Source: Fen-1258 sp964449775
GTDB taxonomy: Bacteria; Bacteroidota; Ignavibacteria; Ignavibacteriales; Melioribacteraceae
Length of the DNA stretch: 64,000 nucleotides
Direction of reading: 5' to 3'
Assembly: GCA_964449775.1 (NCBI GenBank)
Contig: CAYVBQ010000003.1
Coordinates: 1 to 64,000, forward strand
Program-made: the position numbers and the translations under genes
The notes under the pieces: model-generated
Databases searched by the model: none
The model's input: only the letters and a program-made list of their open reading frames with translations
Told to the model about the DNA's origin: nothing
Shown: positions 7,101 to 14,043 of the stretch, piece after piece
Layout: every line of letters starts with the position of its first letter
How positions within the stretch are numbered: position 1 is the stretch's first letter

Positions 7101-9585
7101 AAGAGAGGAAGCGATTGGGAAAACCCCAAATATTATTAAATCAGGGCTTCACCCAGCGGAGTTCTTTGAGACGCTCTGGAAAACTATTCTATCCGGCGAA
7201 GTCTTTAGTGAAACCTTCATTAATAAAAGAAAAGATGGTGAACTCATCTACGAGGTTAAAACAATTACCCCGATTAAAGACAAAGAAAGTAATATCACTC
7301 ATTTTGTTTCTACCGCGAAGGAGATCACTGAGCAGCGCCGTGCAGAGGAAGCGCTGCGTGAGAGCGAAGCTAAATTCAGGAAATTGATAAGCTCCTTACC
7401 GGACGCCGTGTTCGTTGTAGATACCGAGGGACGAATCGTCTACTGCAATGAGAATGCAACAAAGATATTTGCTTATAAGCTAGATGAGATGCTTAGCTGC
7501 ACGATTGAGGACTTGATCCCCAAACGTTTTAGAGAAGGTCACAAAGCGTTCCATAGTATATATGTTTCTGAACCTAAAGGTCGTCCTATGGGAGAAGGCA
7601 GAGAACTTTTTGCACGGCGAAAGGATGGCAGCGAATTTCCAACGGAAATTATGCTTGAACCTGTAGAAATTAATAAAAATCTATTTATACTGACCATTGT
7701 GCGCGATATTACCGAACGTAAACGTGCTGAAAAAGAAATTTCGATGTTAGCTAATGCTCTCAGAAGTGTTGGCGAGTGTGTGAGTATCACTGATATGGAA
7801 GATAAACTTTTTTTTGTGAATGAATCTTTTGTGAAAACCTACGGTTATACAAAAGAAGAATTGATGGGAAATCATATTAACATAGTTCGTTCACCAAATA
7901 ATCCACCTGAAGTTTTTCGAGAAATCCTTCCGGCAACACTGCAGGGCGGATGGAAAGGTGAACTTCTAAACCGGAGAAAGGATGGGACTGAATTCCCAAT
8001 CTTTCTTTCTACAACTATCATTTATGGTAAAGAAAAGAAACCTCTGGCACTTATCGGAGTAGCGACAGACATTACCGAGCGCAAACGGTCAGAAGAAGCA
8101 CTCATAGAAAGTGAATCCAAATTCAAGACATTGTTTGAAACGGCAAACGACGCCATTTTCCTCATGAATAAAGAAGTATTCTTGGACTGCAACCTCAAAA
8201 CCGAGATTATTTTCGGATGCCGGAAGGAAGACATGATTGGCTGCTCTCCTGTCAAGTTCTCACCGTTAGAACAACCGGATGGACGCCTCTCGTCCGAAAA
8301 AGCAGCAGAGAAAATAAATGCAGCACTGACAGGTGAACCTCAATTCTTTGAATGGAAACATATTCGTTATGACAAAACACCCTTTGATGCAGAAGTGAGC
8401 TTGAATAGGATCGAAATTAGCGGGGCGATGTATTTACAAGCAATCGTTCGTGATATTACCGAACGCAAGCATTCGGAGGAAGAAATTATTTCTCAAAAAA
8501 ATAGATTTGCACAATTGTTCGAGAACTCTCCTGTTGCAATTGCATTATTAGACGATCAAGATAAAGTTGTTCAAATCAACGAATCGTTTTCAGCTCTGTT
8601 CGGTTATTTCCTCGAAGAACTTAGAGGGCAGGCGCTAAATGACATAATAGTTCCTGCTGAATTGAAAGAGGAAGCTAAGAGCTATTCAGATCAAACACGA
8701 GCGGGCAATCAGATAAATAAAGAAAGTTACCGGAAGAGAAAAGATGGTTCTAATGTATTTGTCCAAATTATAGGTGTACCTGTAAACATAAATGACAAGA
8801 CCGTTGGCATATATGGCATGTACGTTGATCTGACCCAGCGAAAAGATGCCGAAGATAAAATGAAATTTGCCAAAGAGTTAGCAGAGCAATCCGATAGATT
8901 GAAAACGGAATTCCTTGCGCAAATGTCGCACGAAATTAGAACTCCTATGAATATAATGGTTGGAAATGTTGATTACCTCAGTGGATTGTTTGGTGAAAAA
9001 ATGGATACTGAAGCCCGTGACTGTTTTGACGGTATTAGTCTGGCTTCAAAAAGAATAATAAGGACAATTGATTTAATTCTTAACGTAGCGGAATTACAAA
9101 CCAGCGGCTATAAACCTCTTTTCAAAAAAGTTGATCTCAATTCCGAAATTCTAAATAAATCGCTTCTCGAATATCAACGAGCGGCGAAAGGAAAAGAATT
9201 AGACCTGATATATAAATGTGAAGTAAAGGAGCCAATAATTACGGCTGACGAATACAGTATAACTCAAATCTTTGCCAACTTAATAGATAATGCAATTAAG
9301 TACACAAAGAAAGGAACTGTAGAAATACTTTTAGGAAAGAATATAAGCGGCAATATTATTGTAGAGATAAAAGATACCGGGATAGGAATGAGTAAAGAAT
9401 TTCTTCCAAGACTATTTGAGCCGTTCGTTCAAGAAGATCATGGATTGACGAGGAGTTTTGATGGTAACGGACTTGGTTTAGCGCTTGTAAAAAGATATTG
9501 CGATTTGAACGGAATAACCATTGAGGTAGAATCGATGAAAGGAGAAGGAACTAAGTTCACATTAATTTTTACCGATATAAAATAG
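4189..9585 (+). CDS. giant multi-GAF/PAS histidine kinase (C-terminal part of the split kinase)
   Basis: The product is about 1798 aa and begins within a PAS-like domain. I place the start at ATG 4189, which overlaps the stop of the nuclease gene and follows AGGAGCG; the frame is open further upstream, but those residues only shadow the nuclease gene. Approximate order: end of the split PAS-like domain with nine glutamates (24-32), GAF (65-205), GAF (225-375), PAS (385-500), PAS (510-625), PAS-like repeat (630-770), GAF (775-920), five PAS domains (930-1545), then HisKA with MSHEIRTP (about 1579) and HATPase with N box NLIDNAIKYT, DTGIGM and GNGLGLALV. It has no membrane segment, so membrane sensing depended on the severed N-terminal half. 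The receiver gene at 9626 follows and is the likely phosphotransfer partner. Confidence 0.88.
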   Translation: MKNDLTHSDELLLQFNTARMFLAEEEEEEEEEARIVVSLLDVTERKRAEEEIKRRNQELSVLHTIDRAVNETLDLDQILKVAIEKTMEFLDADTGTINLLQEDGKTLLLVAHRGLSDEFVKNVETIQLGEGISGRAAAERKPIIMDIPNYPSKRLAPFIIKEGLQSLVSVPLLAKDRVLGAINVGSRKPDAFPENKIDTLLSIGIQIGVAIQKTKLLITEKRKALQLRAINTISQNIAAFMEVETLFSRVVKLIHETFGYSYVTLAVVDEKANEIVYKAAAGYNIADLKKCNEKLRGEGIIQGVALSGNPLLTNDVSKEPRFLYCDVFKYSRSELTLPIMLRNKVVAVLDIQSDKLNAFNPDDLTTFETVVRDISVAIENARLYEELKISHATYLGIINNLTEAIYIQDENGVFLEVNKTAEKFYGYPKEYFIGKTPELISAPGKNDIPMIAEAVKKAFNGEPQSFEFWGLRKNGTIFPKSVNLTSGEYFGKKVVIATARDITERKLAEEALRENEERLRTIIETEPECVKIVNRDGQLLQMNAAGLAMLEAESLNEAQQHTLINFILPEYRTPFSDLHKRVMSGENGILEFEVTGLRGTRRWLETHAAPMRDATGEVTKLLGVTRDITERKRAEEGLHRKEEHHKAVIENIFKFVPEGVLVLTESLNLLKHNKAFDDIVHKYAPLLGYTEEELAEKITDQLRNKIVSGDSKEIHIGKKDQLETDISGRDELLLQFNTARMFLAEEEEEEEEEASIIVSLLDITERKRAELERQVMYEITHGVNITSNLDELLKLIHTSLQKVIYAENCFVALHDQNTGLFSFPYFVDKFDPTPMPMAMRKSCTAYVFRTGKPLLLTQELFERLVEQNKVELVGTNSPSWLGVPLLTPSRTIGVLVLQHYEEENVYSEQDVEFLDSVGNQIALAIERKRAEEELLKIGTAIDQTADCVVITDKNGIIQYVNKAFTKILGYSREEAIGKTPNIIKSGLHPAEFFETLWKTILSGEVFSETFINKRKDGELIYEVKTITPIKDKESNITHFVSTAKEITEQRRAEEALRESEAKFRKLISSLPDAVFVVDTEGRIVYCNENATKIFAYKLDEMLSCTIEDLIPKRFREGHKAFHSIYVSEPKGRPMGEGRELFARRKDGSEFPTEIMLEPVEINKNLFILTIVRDITERKRAEKEISMLANALRSVGECVSITDMEDKLFFVNESFVKTYGYTKEELMGNHINIVRSPNNPPEVFREILPATLQGGWKGELLNRRKDGTEFPIFLSTTIIYGKEKKPLALIGVATDITERKRSEEALIESESKFKTLFETANDAIFLMNKEVFLDCNLKTEIIFGCRKEDMIGCSPVKFSPLEQPDGRLSSEKAAEKINAALTGEPQFFEWKHIRYDKTPFDAEVSLNRIEISGAMYLQAIVRDITERKHSEEEIISQKNRFAQLFENSPVAIALLDDQDKVVQINESFSALFGYFLEELRGQALNDIIVPAELKEEAKSYSDQTRAGNQINKESYRKRKDGSNVFVQIIGVPVNINDKTVGIYGMYVDLTQRKDAEDKMKFAKELAEQSDRLKTEFLAQMSHEIRTPMNIMVGNVDYLSGLFGEKMDTEARDCFDGISLASKRIIRTIDLILNVAELQTSGYKPLFKKVDLNSEILNKSLLEYQRAAKGKELDLIYKCEVKEPIITADEYSITQIFANLIDNAIKYTKKGTVEILLGKNISGNIIVEIKDTGIGMSKEFLPRLFEPFVQEDHGLTRSFDGNGLGLALVKRYCDLNGITIEVESMKGEGTKFTLIFTDIK
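4258..4284 (+). repeat. (GAA)9 microsatellite, copy 1
   Basis: Nine GAA codons in a row encode polyglutamate in the PAS-like domain of the giant kinase. A second pure GAA9 tract lies at 6421-6447 in the paralogous domain. Slippage here would change length in steps of one residue without a frameshift. Confidence 0.9.
6085..6490 (+). repeat. intragenic duplication of a PAS-like domain
   Basis: The DNA from about 6085 to 6340 is nearly identical to 2806-3060 at the end of the upstream sensor ORF. The part from about 6370 to 6490 is nearly identical to 4200-4325 at the start of this kinase ORF. The copy here is uninterrupted, which shows what the split copy looked like before the nuclease gene was inserted. 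Similarity at DNA level, including third positions, points to a recent duplication. Confidence 0.85.
6421..6447 (+). repeat. (GAA)9 microsatellite, copy 2
   Basis: Nine GAA codons in the intact PAS-like repeat, matching the tract at 4258-4284 in both sequence and length. Confidence 0.9.
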
Positions 9586-9625
9586 TTATTTCAATGAAGC
9601 ATGAATATGTTTTTGAAGGAATGTT

Positions 9626-9994
9626 ATGAAAGAGAAAAATAAGATATTGATCGTAGAAGATGATGTGTTGAATCAGCAAGTCTATAAAAGGTCTTTATCA
9701 AAGGATTACATTTTAAAAATCTGCGGCGATACTAAAGGATTTTATGCAGCATTAATGGCAGATACTTATGATTTATTCATTGTCGATTTGGCTTTGAACT
9801 GCGAGAAAGACGGGATTGATTTGATAAAGGAGCTAAGGCAAATGAACCATCACAAGGGAACACCTATAATAGTAGTAACAGCATTCGCATTTAGTAAAGA
9901 CAAGGAGAATGCTATGGCGGCCGGAGCTACACAGTTTATAATAAAACCCTTTGATAATAAAAAATTGTTAGAAGAGATTAAGAAATATTTTTAA
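9626..9994 (+). CDS. single-domain response regulator (receiver)
   Basis: This 122-aa protein is a stand-alone receiver domain. It shows the acidic pair in ILIVEDD (8-14), the phosphoacceptor aspartate in LFIVDLAL, the threonine in VVTAF and the lysine in IIKPF. It has no output domain, so it should act by protein contact or as a phosphorelay intermediate. An AAGGA site precedes the start. It lies 40 bases after the giant kinase and 33 bases before another kinase, so these three probably form one signalling operon. Confidence 0.9.
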   Translation: MKEKNKILIVEDDVLNQQVYKRSLSKDYILKICGDTKGFYAALMADTYDLFIVDLALNCEKDGIDLIKELRQMNHHKGTPIIVVTAFAFSKDKENAMAAGATQFIIKPFDNKKLLEEIKKYF

Positions 9995-10027
9995 ACTATC
10001 TCACATTAGTAAAACGAGAGAGTATCG

Positions 10028-11722
10028 ATGTCAGGTGTTGAGATTTTATCGACCGATGAAGAAATTATTAAGTCTCTTAAAATAACATCCGCAATTTCTA
10101 TAATCGCCGGCAGTTGGTCGTTATTATTTGAAATTTTCTATTTCCACTTTTTTAAAATTGATATCTACATTGCTAGGGTTTTGTTCACGATTATTTCTCT
10201 GACAATATTTTTCTTTTCTTTTAAGAATATCAGTCAACGAGTATTAACCATTCTTATACATCTACTTATTATCTCACTCATCAGTTCATTCGTTTATACA
10301 ATTTACAAGATCCCAAATACTCTCTTCATTAATTCTCAAATACTTTCACTACTAATCTTTACAACAGCTTTAATTTTCAGTTGGGAAGTAAAGAACCAGA
10401 TCATAGTGGCCATATATTACAACCTGCTCTTCGCAGGCTCAATAATTTTTAACAGCTCAAATATTTTTCTTCTGCCTAACATTTTCTCTATTACGATATT
10501 TGTATGCCTTATTAGTCTTTTAAGTGTTGTGGCAAGTGCGGTAAATTACAATCGAAGAAAAATCTATAAAGCTAAGACTGAAGAAATAAATTATATTTTT
10601 AATAGTATTCCTATTGGGATTTGCAGAACAGATCTTCATGGAAATATTCTTACACAGAATAAATTTTTATCCTCTTTACTTGGGACTGAACAAAGTAAAA
10701 AACAAGCAAATTTAGTCGAACTTATTAACGATTCTAAATTCAAAGAATATTTCTCACACATTAATACTTCCAATGAGGGCGCGCGTGAAGTCAGTGTAAA
10801 TTACAAGAGCGAAGCAGATGAAATGATTTATTTAAGAGTTATCTCCAAAAAGATGCTAACAGAGAACGGGAATAAAAATATTGACTTTATTATTAAGGAC
10901 GAGACTAACGAGGTCATAGCACTAAATGAACAAAAAGAAGTTGCTCTAAAATTACTCAATGAAACAAAAGAAAAAGAACACCTTGCGCAAATGCGTATTT
11001 TGGAGAAAAACCAAAAAATTCAATTGTTGGCAAAAATTAACCATGAAGTTAGAACGCCCCTAAACTCTATCCTCATGTTTCAACAAATGATTGAAGACGA
11101 TCTACTTCACTCTATGGATGAAGTAAAAAAATATTCAAAATCTGTTAAAACAGCTATAGGTCATTTGCTTAATACAATTAGTAATTTCATTGATTATGCC
11201 AAAATTGAAACTGGCAGAATAGAAAAAGAAATTGATATATTTAATATTCAAGAAGAAATTGAAGATATCATCCAGTTGCTCAAACCTTTAGCAACCGGAA
11301 AAGATATTGATCTAAGTTTAACCATAGAATATTCTTCAAAAATTTTAGCCTATTCGGATAGGAACAAATATCGACAGATAATTATCAATTTAATCGCTAA
11401 TTCAATCAAGTTCACGCGGGAGGGTTGTATCAAGGTTATTTTGAATAATCAACACATTCAAGATGATCAATATGAAATAATAACAGTAATTGAGGATACC
11501 GGTATTGGAATTGCAAAAGACAAGCTGAATGATATATTCAATCCATTCGTTTCATTTAACGAAGATCATTCTGGACGATATAGTAGTGGTCTTGGTTTGG
11601 CGATTTGCAAAGAGTTTATTCAAATGCTTGAAGGAAAAATCGATGTGTCAAGTACAGTTGGGCAAGGAACACAATTTGTAGTTATAATTCCGTATGAGTA
11701 CGATTTTTCACAAAAAAAGTAA
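10028..11722 (+). CDS. membrane histidine kinase (multi-span TM, PAS, HisKA, HATPase)
   Basis: The 564-aa product starts with about 175 residues of hydrophobic segments, probably five or six membrane spans. A PAS domain follows (about 185-290, starting YIFNSIPIGICRTD). HisKA contains INHEVRTPLNS with the phosphoacceptor histidine near 338, and HATPase has NLIANSIKFT, EDTGIGI and SSGLGLAICKEF. The sensor has no large outside loop, so the signal is likely sensed in the membrane or by the PAS domain. It sits between two small receiver genes. The start is ATG 10028, with GAGAG upstream. Confidence 0.9.
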   Translation: MSGVEILSTDEEIIKSLKITSAISIIAGSWSLLFEIFYFHFFKIDIYIARVLFTIISLTIFFFSFKNISQRVLTILIHLLIISLISSFVYTIYKIPNTLFINSQILSLLIFTTALIFSWEVKNQIIVAIYYNLLFAGSIIFNSSNIFLLPNIFSITIFVCLISLLSVVASAVNYNRRKIYKAKTEEINYIFNSIPIGICRTDLHGNILTQNKFLSSLLGTEQSKKQANLVELINDSKFKEYFSHINTSNEGAREVSVNYKSEADEMIYLRVISKKMLTENGNKNIDFIIKDETNEVIALNEQKEVALKLLNETKEKEHLAQMRILEKNQKIQLLAKINHEVRTPLNSILMFQQMIEDDLLHSMDEVKKYSKSVKTAIGHLLNTISNFIDYAKIETGRIEKEIDIFNIQEEIEDIIQLLKPLATGKDIDLSLTIEYSSKILAYSDRNKYRQIIINLIANSIKFTREGCIKVILNNQHIQDDQYEIITVIEDTGIGIAKDKLNDIFNPFVSFNEDHSGRYSSGLGLAICKEFIQMLEGKIDVSSTVGQGTQFVVIIPYEYDFSQKK

Positions 11723-11738
11723 AGCACTATAAATCGTG

Positions 11739-12298
11739 TCAGTAGAAGAACAACGATAGGAATCTTGATTTTGAAAATGGTCACTATGCTGTATCACTCA
11801 TTAATGCAGCAGAATTAAAGACCAGCGGTTATAAACCGCACTTTGAAAAAGTTGATCTTAAATCAGAGATACTTAATAAATTGTATCAAGAGGATCAGCT
11901 TTCAGCCAAACAGAAAGGATTAGAGTTTATATATATTTGTCAAGAAAAAGATACGAATGTTATAGCTGATTATTACAGTATAACTCAAATCTTTGCCAAC
12001 TTGATAGATAACGCCATTAAGTACACAAAGGAAGGTAAAGTAGAAATACTTTTAGGGAAGAATAGAACCGGCAATACTATTGTTGAGGTAAAAAGATGCG
12101 GGCATTGGAATAAGAAAAGAATTTCTTCCGAAATTATTTGAACCGTTCACTCAAGAAGATCATGGATTTACGAGGAGTTTTGATGGTAACGGACTTGGTT
12201 TAGCACTTGTAAAAAGATATTGCGATACAAACAATGCTATAATAGAAATTGAGAGTGAAAAAAATGTTGGTTCAACTTTTAGAGTAATTTTTAAGTAG
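11739..12298 (+). pseudogene. histidine kinase relic (C-terminal part)
   Basis: This stretch is paralogous to the end of the giant kinase (about 9060-9585). Shared parts include ELKTSGYKP, YSITQIFANLIDNAIKYT and, after a frameshift near 12090-12115, EPFTQEDHG and DGNGLGLALVKRYCD. The frame 11881-12141 alone ends in a meaningless tail, while homology continues in another frame to a TAG at 12296-12298. No HisKA histidine remains and the left end is blurred. It is best read as the dead remainder of a duplicated kinase that once preceded the receiver at 12824. Confidence 0.8.
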
Positions 12299-12356
12299 GC
12301 AGTCGGCAGTTCACAGTCGGCAGTCAGCAGTCCACTGAAGACTGATGACTGAGGAG
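12299..12356. repeat. GCAGTC/ACTGA short-repeat array, left flank of the four-helix-bundle gene
   Basis: Runs of GGCAGTC, GGCAGTTCACAGTC and CTGAAGACTGATGACTGAG fill this gap. A related array lies just after the four-helix-bundle gene at 12752-12795, so the gene is bracketed by the same repeat family. Confidence 0.7.
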
Positions 12357-12388
12357 TAAAAATTTTTACAAACAAAACTGGTACATGC

Positions 12389-12751
12389 ATGAGCAGTTTC
12401 AAGGATTTAGTTGTTTATAAAAAAGCATTTAAATTAGCGATGGAAATTTTTGAAATAACAAAGTCGTTTCCGAAAGAAGAGATATATTCACTTACCAGTC
12501 AGATTAGAAGATCTTCAAGATCAGTATGCTCGAACCTTGGTGAAGGTTATCGAAAAAGACGATATGAAGCTCATTTTATTAGTAAAATCTCTGATGCGGA
12601 TATGGAAAACAGCGAAACTCAAGTCTGGCTCGATTTTTCTTTAGAATGCAAATATATCAATAAAGATTTATACGAAGACCTTACTCAAAAATCCGAAGAA
12701 GTTGGAAGATTATTGAATGATATGATTGTAGACCCGAAGAAATACAAATGA
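12389..12751 (+). CDS. four-helix-bundle protein (S23 / IVP family)
   Basis: The 120-aa product starts SFKDLVVYKKAFKLAMEIFE and contains SLTSQIRRSSRSVCSNLGEG, the hallmark segment of the S23 ribosomal-intervening-sequence family (TIGR02436 type). These small proteins fold as four-helix bundles and assemble as pentamers. They are relatives of Avd, the accessory protein of diversity-generating retroelements; their cellular role is not settled. The gene stands between a kinase relic and a receiver gene and is flanked on both sides by CAGTC-rich repeats. That arrangement suggests it arrived as a small unit. No reverse transcriptase or template repeat is visible. Confidence 0.85.
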   Translation: MSSFKDLVVYKKAFKLAMEIFEITKSFPKEEIYSLTSQIRRSSRSVCSNLGEGYRKRRYEAHFISKISDADMENSETQVWLDFSLECKYINKDLYEDLTQKSEEVGRLLNDMIVDPKKYK

Positions 12752-12795
12752 ATCGGCAGTCAACTGGAGACTGAGGACTGAGGACTGAAGACTGG
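12752..12795. repeat. GCAGTC/ACTGA short-repeat array, right flank of the four-helix-bundle gene
   Basis: TCGGCAGTCAACTG is followed by three copies of GAGGACTGA or GAAGACTG. It is the counterpart of the array at 12299-12356 and begins directly after the stop codon. Confidence 0.7.
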
Positions 12796-12823
12796 CTTAC
12801 TGACAAATATTTAGGAGATTCAA

Positions 12824-13195
12824 ATGAAAAGTATGTTAGTTGTAGAAGATGATATTCTATCTCAAAAATTAATGGGAAGAATCTTTAAGAATGATTTTGA
12901 AATTGATATGTGTGAATCTTTTGAAGAATATTATGAAAAATACTCGAATATGAATTACGACATAATAATAATGGATGTAGCAATAGGAGGAGTTAAGAGT
13001 GGTTTGGACTTAGTAAAAGAGATAAAAGCAGCCCCATCATATATCGGCACTCCAATACTTTGTTTAACCGCCCATGTACAAACTAAGATGAGGAAAACTG
13101 CGGTTGAATCCGGCGCAGATCTTTTTATAACTAAACCGGTTTCTAATAAGGCACTTAGAGAAGCAGTAGCTTCTTTAATTAAGCTAGACTCGTGA
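12824..13195 (+). CDS. single-domain response regulator (receiver)
   Basis: A 123-aa receiver domain with MLVVEDD at the N-terminus, the phosphoacceptor aspartate in IIIMDVAI, threonine in CLTAH and lysine in ITKPV. TTAGGAG precedes the start. It resembles the receiver at 9626 in length and pattern. Together with the kinase relic before it, it looks like a second copy of a kinase-receiver pair whose kinase has been lost. Confidence 0.88.
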   Translation: MKSMLVVEDDILSQKLMGRIFKNDFEIDMCESFEEYYEKYSNMNYDIIIMDVAIGGVKSGLDLVKEIKAAPSYIGTPILCLTAHVQTKMRKTAVESGADLFITKPVSNKALREAVASLIKLDS

Positions 13196-13248
13196 GCGGC
13201 TTGTCTCAACTCTGTCGTCAATGACCAATCCTTCTTTCACGAAGCTTC

Positions 13249-13318
13249 GTGCCTGCCAGTAGATTGTGTTGCACAACTTGAACATATTCGAGTTCTGCAA
13301 CAGACTCGGTAGGCAGGT
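13249..13318. repeat. inverted repeat of the GCCTGCC/GGCAGG family
   Basis: TGCCTGCC ... TGTTGCAC is mirrored by TTCTGCAAC ... AGGCAGGT. The same motif pairs occur in the composite element at 26801-27175. It fills part of the 226-base gap between the receiver gene and the minus-strand lipoprotein gene; nothing else was seen there. Confidence 0.5.
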
Positions 13319-13421
13319 CTTCATCGAGTGCTTCGCGTAACAAGAGAATTTTTTTGATGAAGAGCCACCAAGGTTCATAGTACAAATTGTTCCCTTGACA
13401 GCCGGGCGAACCGCGAATAAA

Positions 13422-13849
13422 TTATTTGGCGGTAAGTGCACAACTGAAAGTTGCTGTAAGACTATTGAAAATAAATTTAACTTTGGTTGGTTTTTCCTCT
13501 AAAGTAATGTTTTGCGCTAAGGAAATCTTCTGTGAGAAATCTGCTTTATAAAGCATCTGCTTGGTTTCGTTAAAAACCTGAATAGATACATCTCCCGCTG
13601 ATAAATTTTCAATATTTAGAGCCAGATCAAAAGAGAGTTTATTAAATGTAATTGGATATTCAAGCGCGGAATTAAATGTCTTTGCCGTCACTGATATGGA
13701 AAAGGAATTTTGGACATTTGTAACGGCAGGAGAGTTCTCAACGTTTTTATTGATTCCATCTATTTCTGTAATCTCGCCTGAATCTTGACAGCCCATAAAG
13801 AAAGCTAATCCAATATAGTGCAGAAAATCATTACGTGTCTAAGTTTCAT
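13422..13849 (-). pseudogene. small lipoprotein-like gene with a frameshift in the signal peptide
   Basis: The open frame 13422-13796 encodes 124 aa that start MGCQDSGEITEIDG and continue as a beta-rich extracytoplasmic-type domain. Upstream on the same strand, a GGAGAAATTA site precedes ATG at 13849, giving MKLRHVMIFCTIL. It then falls one base out of phase with GLAFFMGC. Together the two pieces would make a typical lipoprotein signal peptide with the cysteine at the lipobox. One missing base near 13810-13825 breaks it, so the gene is a pseudogene or carries a sequencing error. I do not recognise the mature domain. Confidence 0.6.
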
Positions 13850-14004
13850 TAATTTCTCCAACTATTTCTATGAGAAGGAATGAGTCTATTATATTGGATA
13901 GACCCTTCCTTAAATCGAAAAAATTCCTCGAGCTGCAGTGGCGAATTGCTTCGAGGTTATAATTTTATAACGAAGGTCGATGAATAAATACCTCGACCGA
14001 ATTT

Positions 14005-14030
14005 TAAAAAACCCTTCCCTTTGGGAAGGG
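14005..14030 (-). terminator. intrinsic terminator of pckA
   Basis: On the minus strand, CCCTTCCC, a three-base loop and GGGAAGGG form a perfect 8-bp stem followed by six T (14006-14011 on the plus strand as A). It lies just beyond the pckA stop codon. Confidence 0.85.
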
Positions 14031-14043
14031 TAGGGATGGGCTT

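Noticed and set aside
12299..12795. A diversity-generating retroelement around the four-helix-bundle gene
   Set aside because: The protein is related to Avd, but no reverse transcriptase, template repeat or variable target gene is visible.
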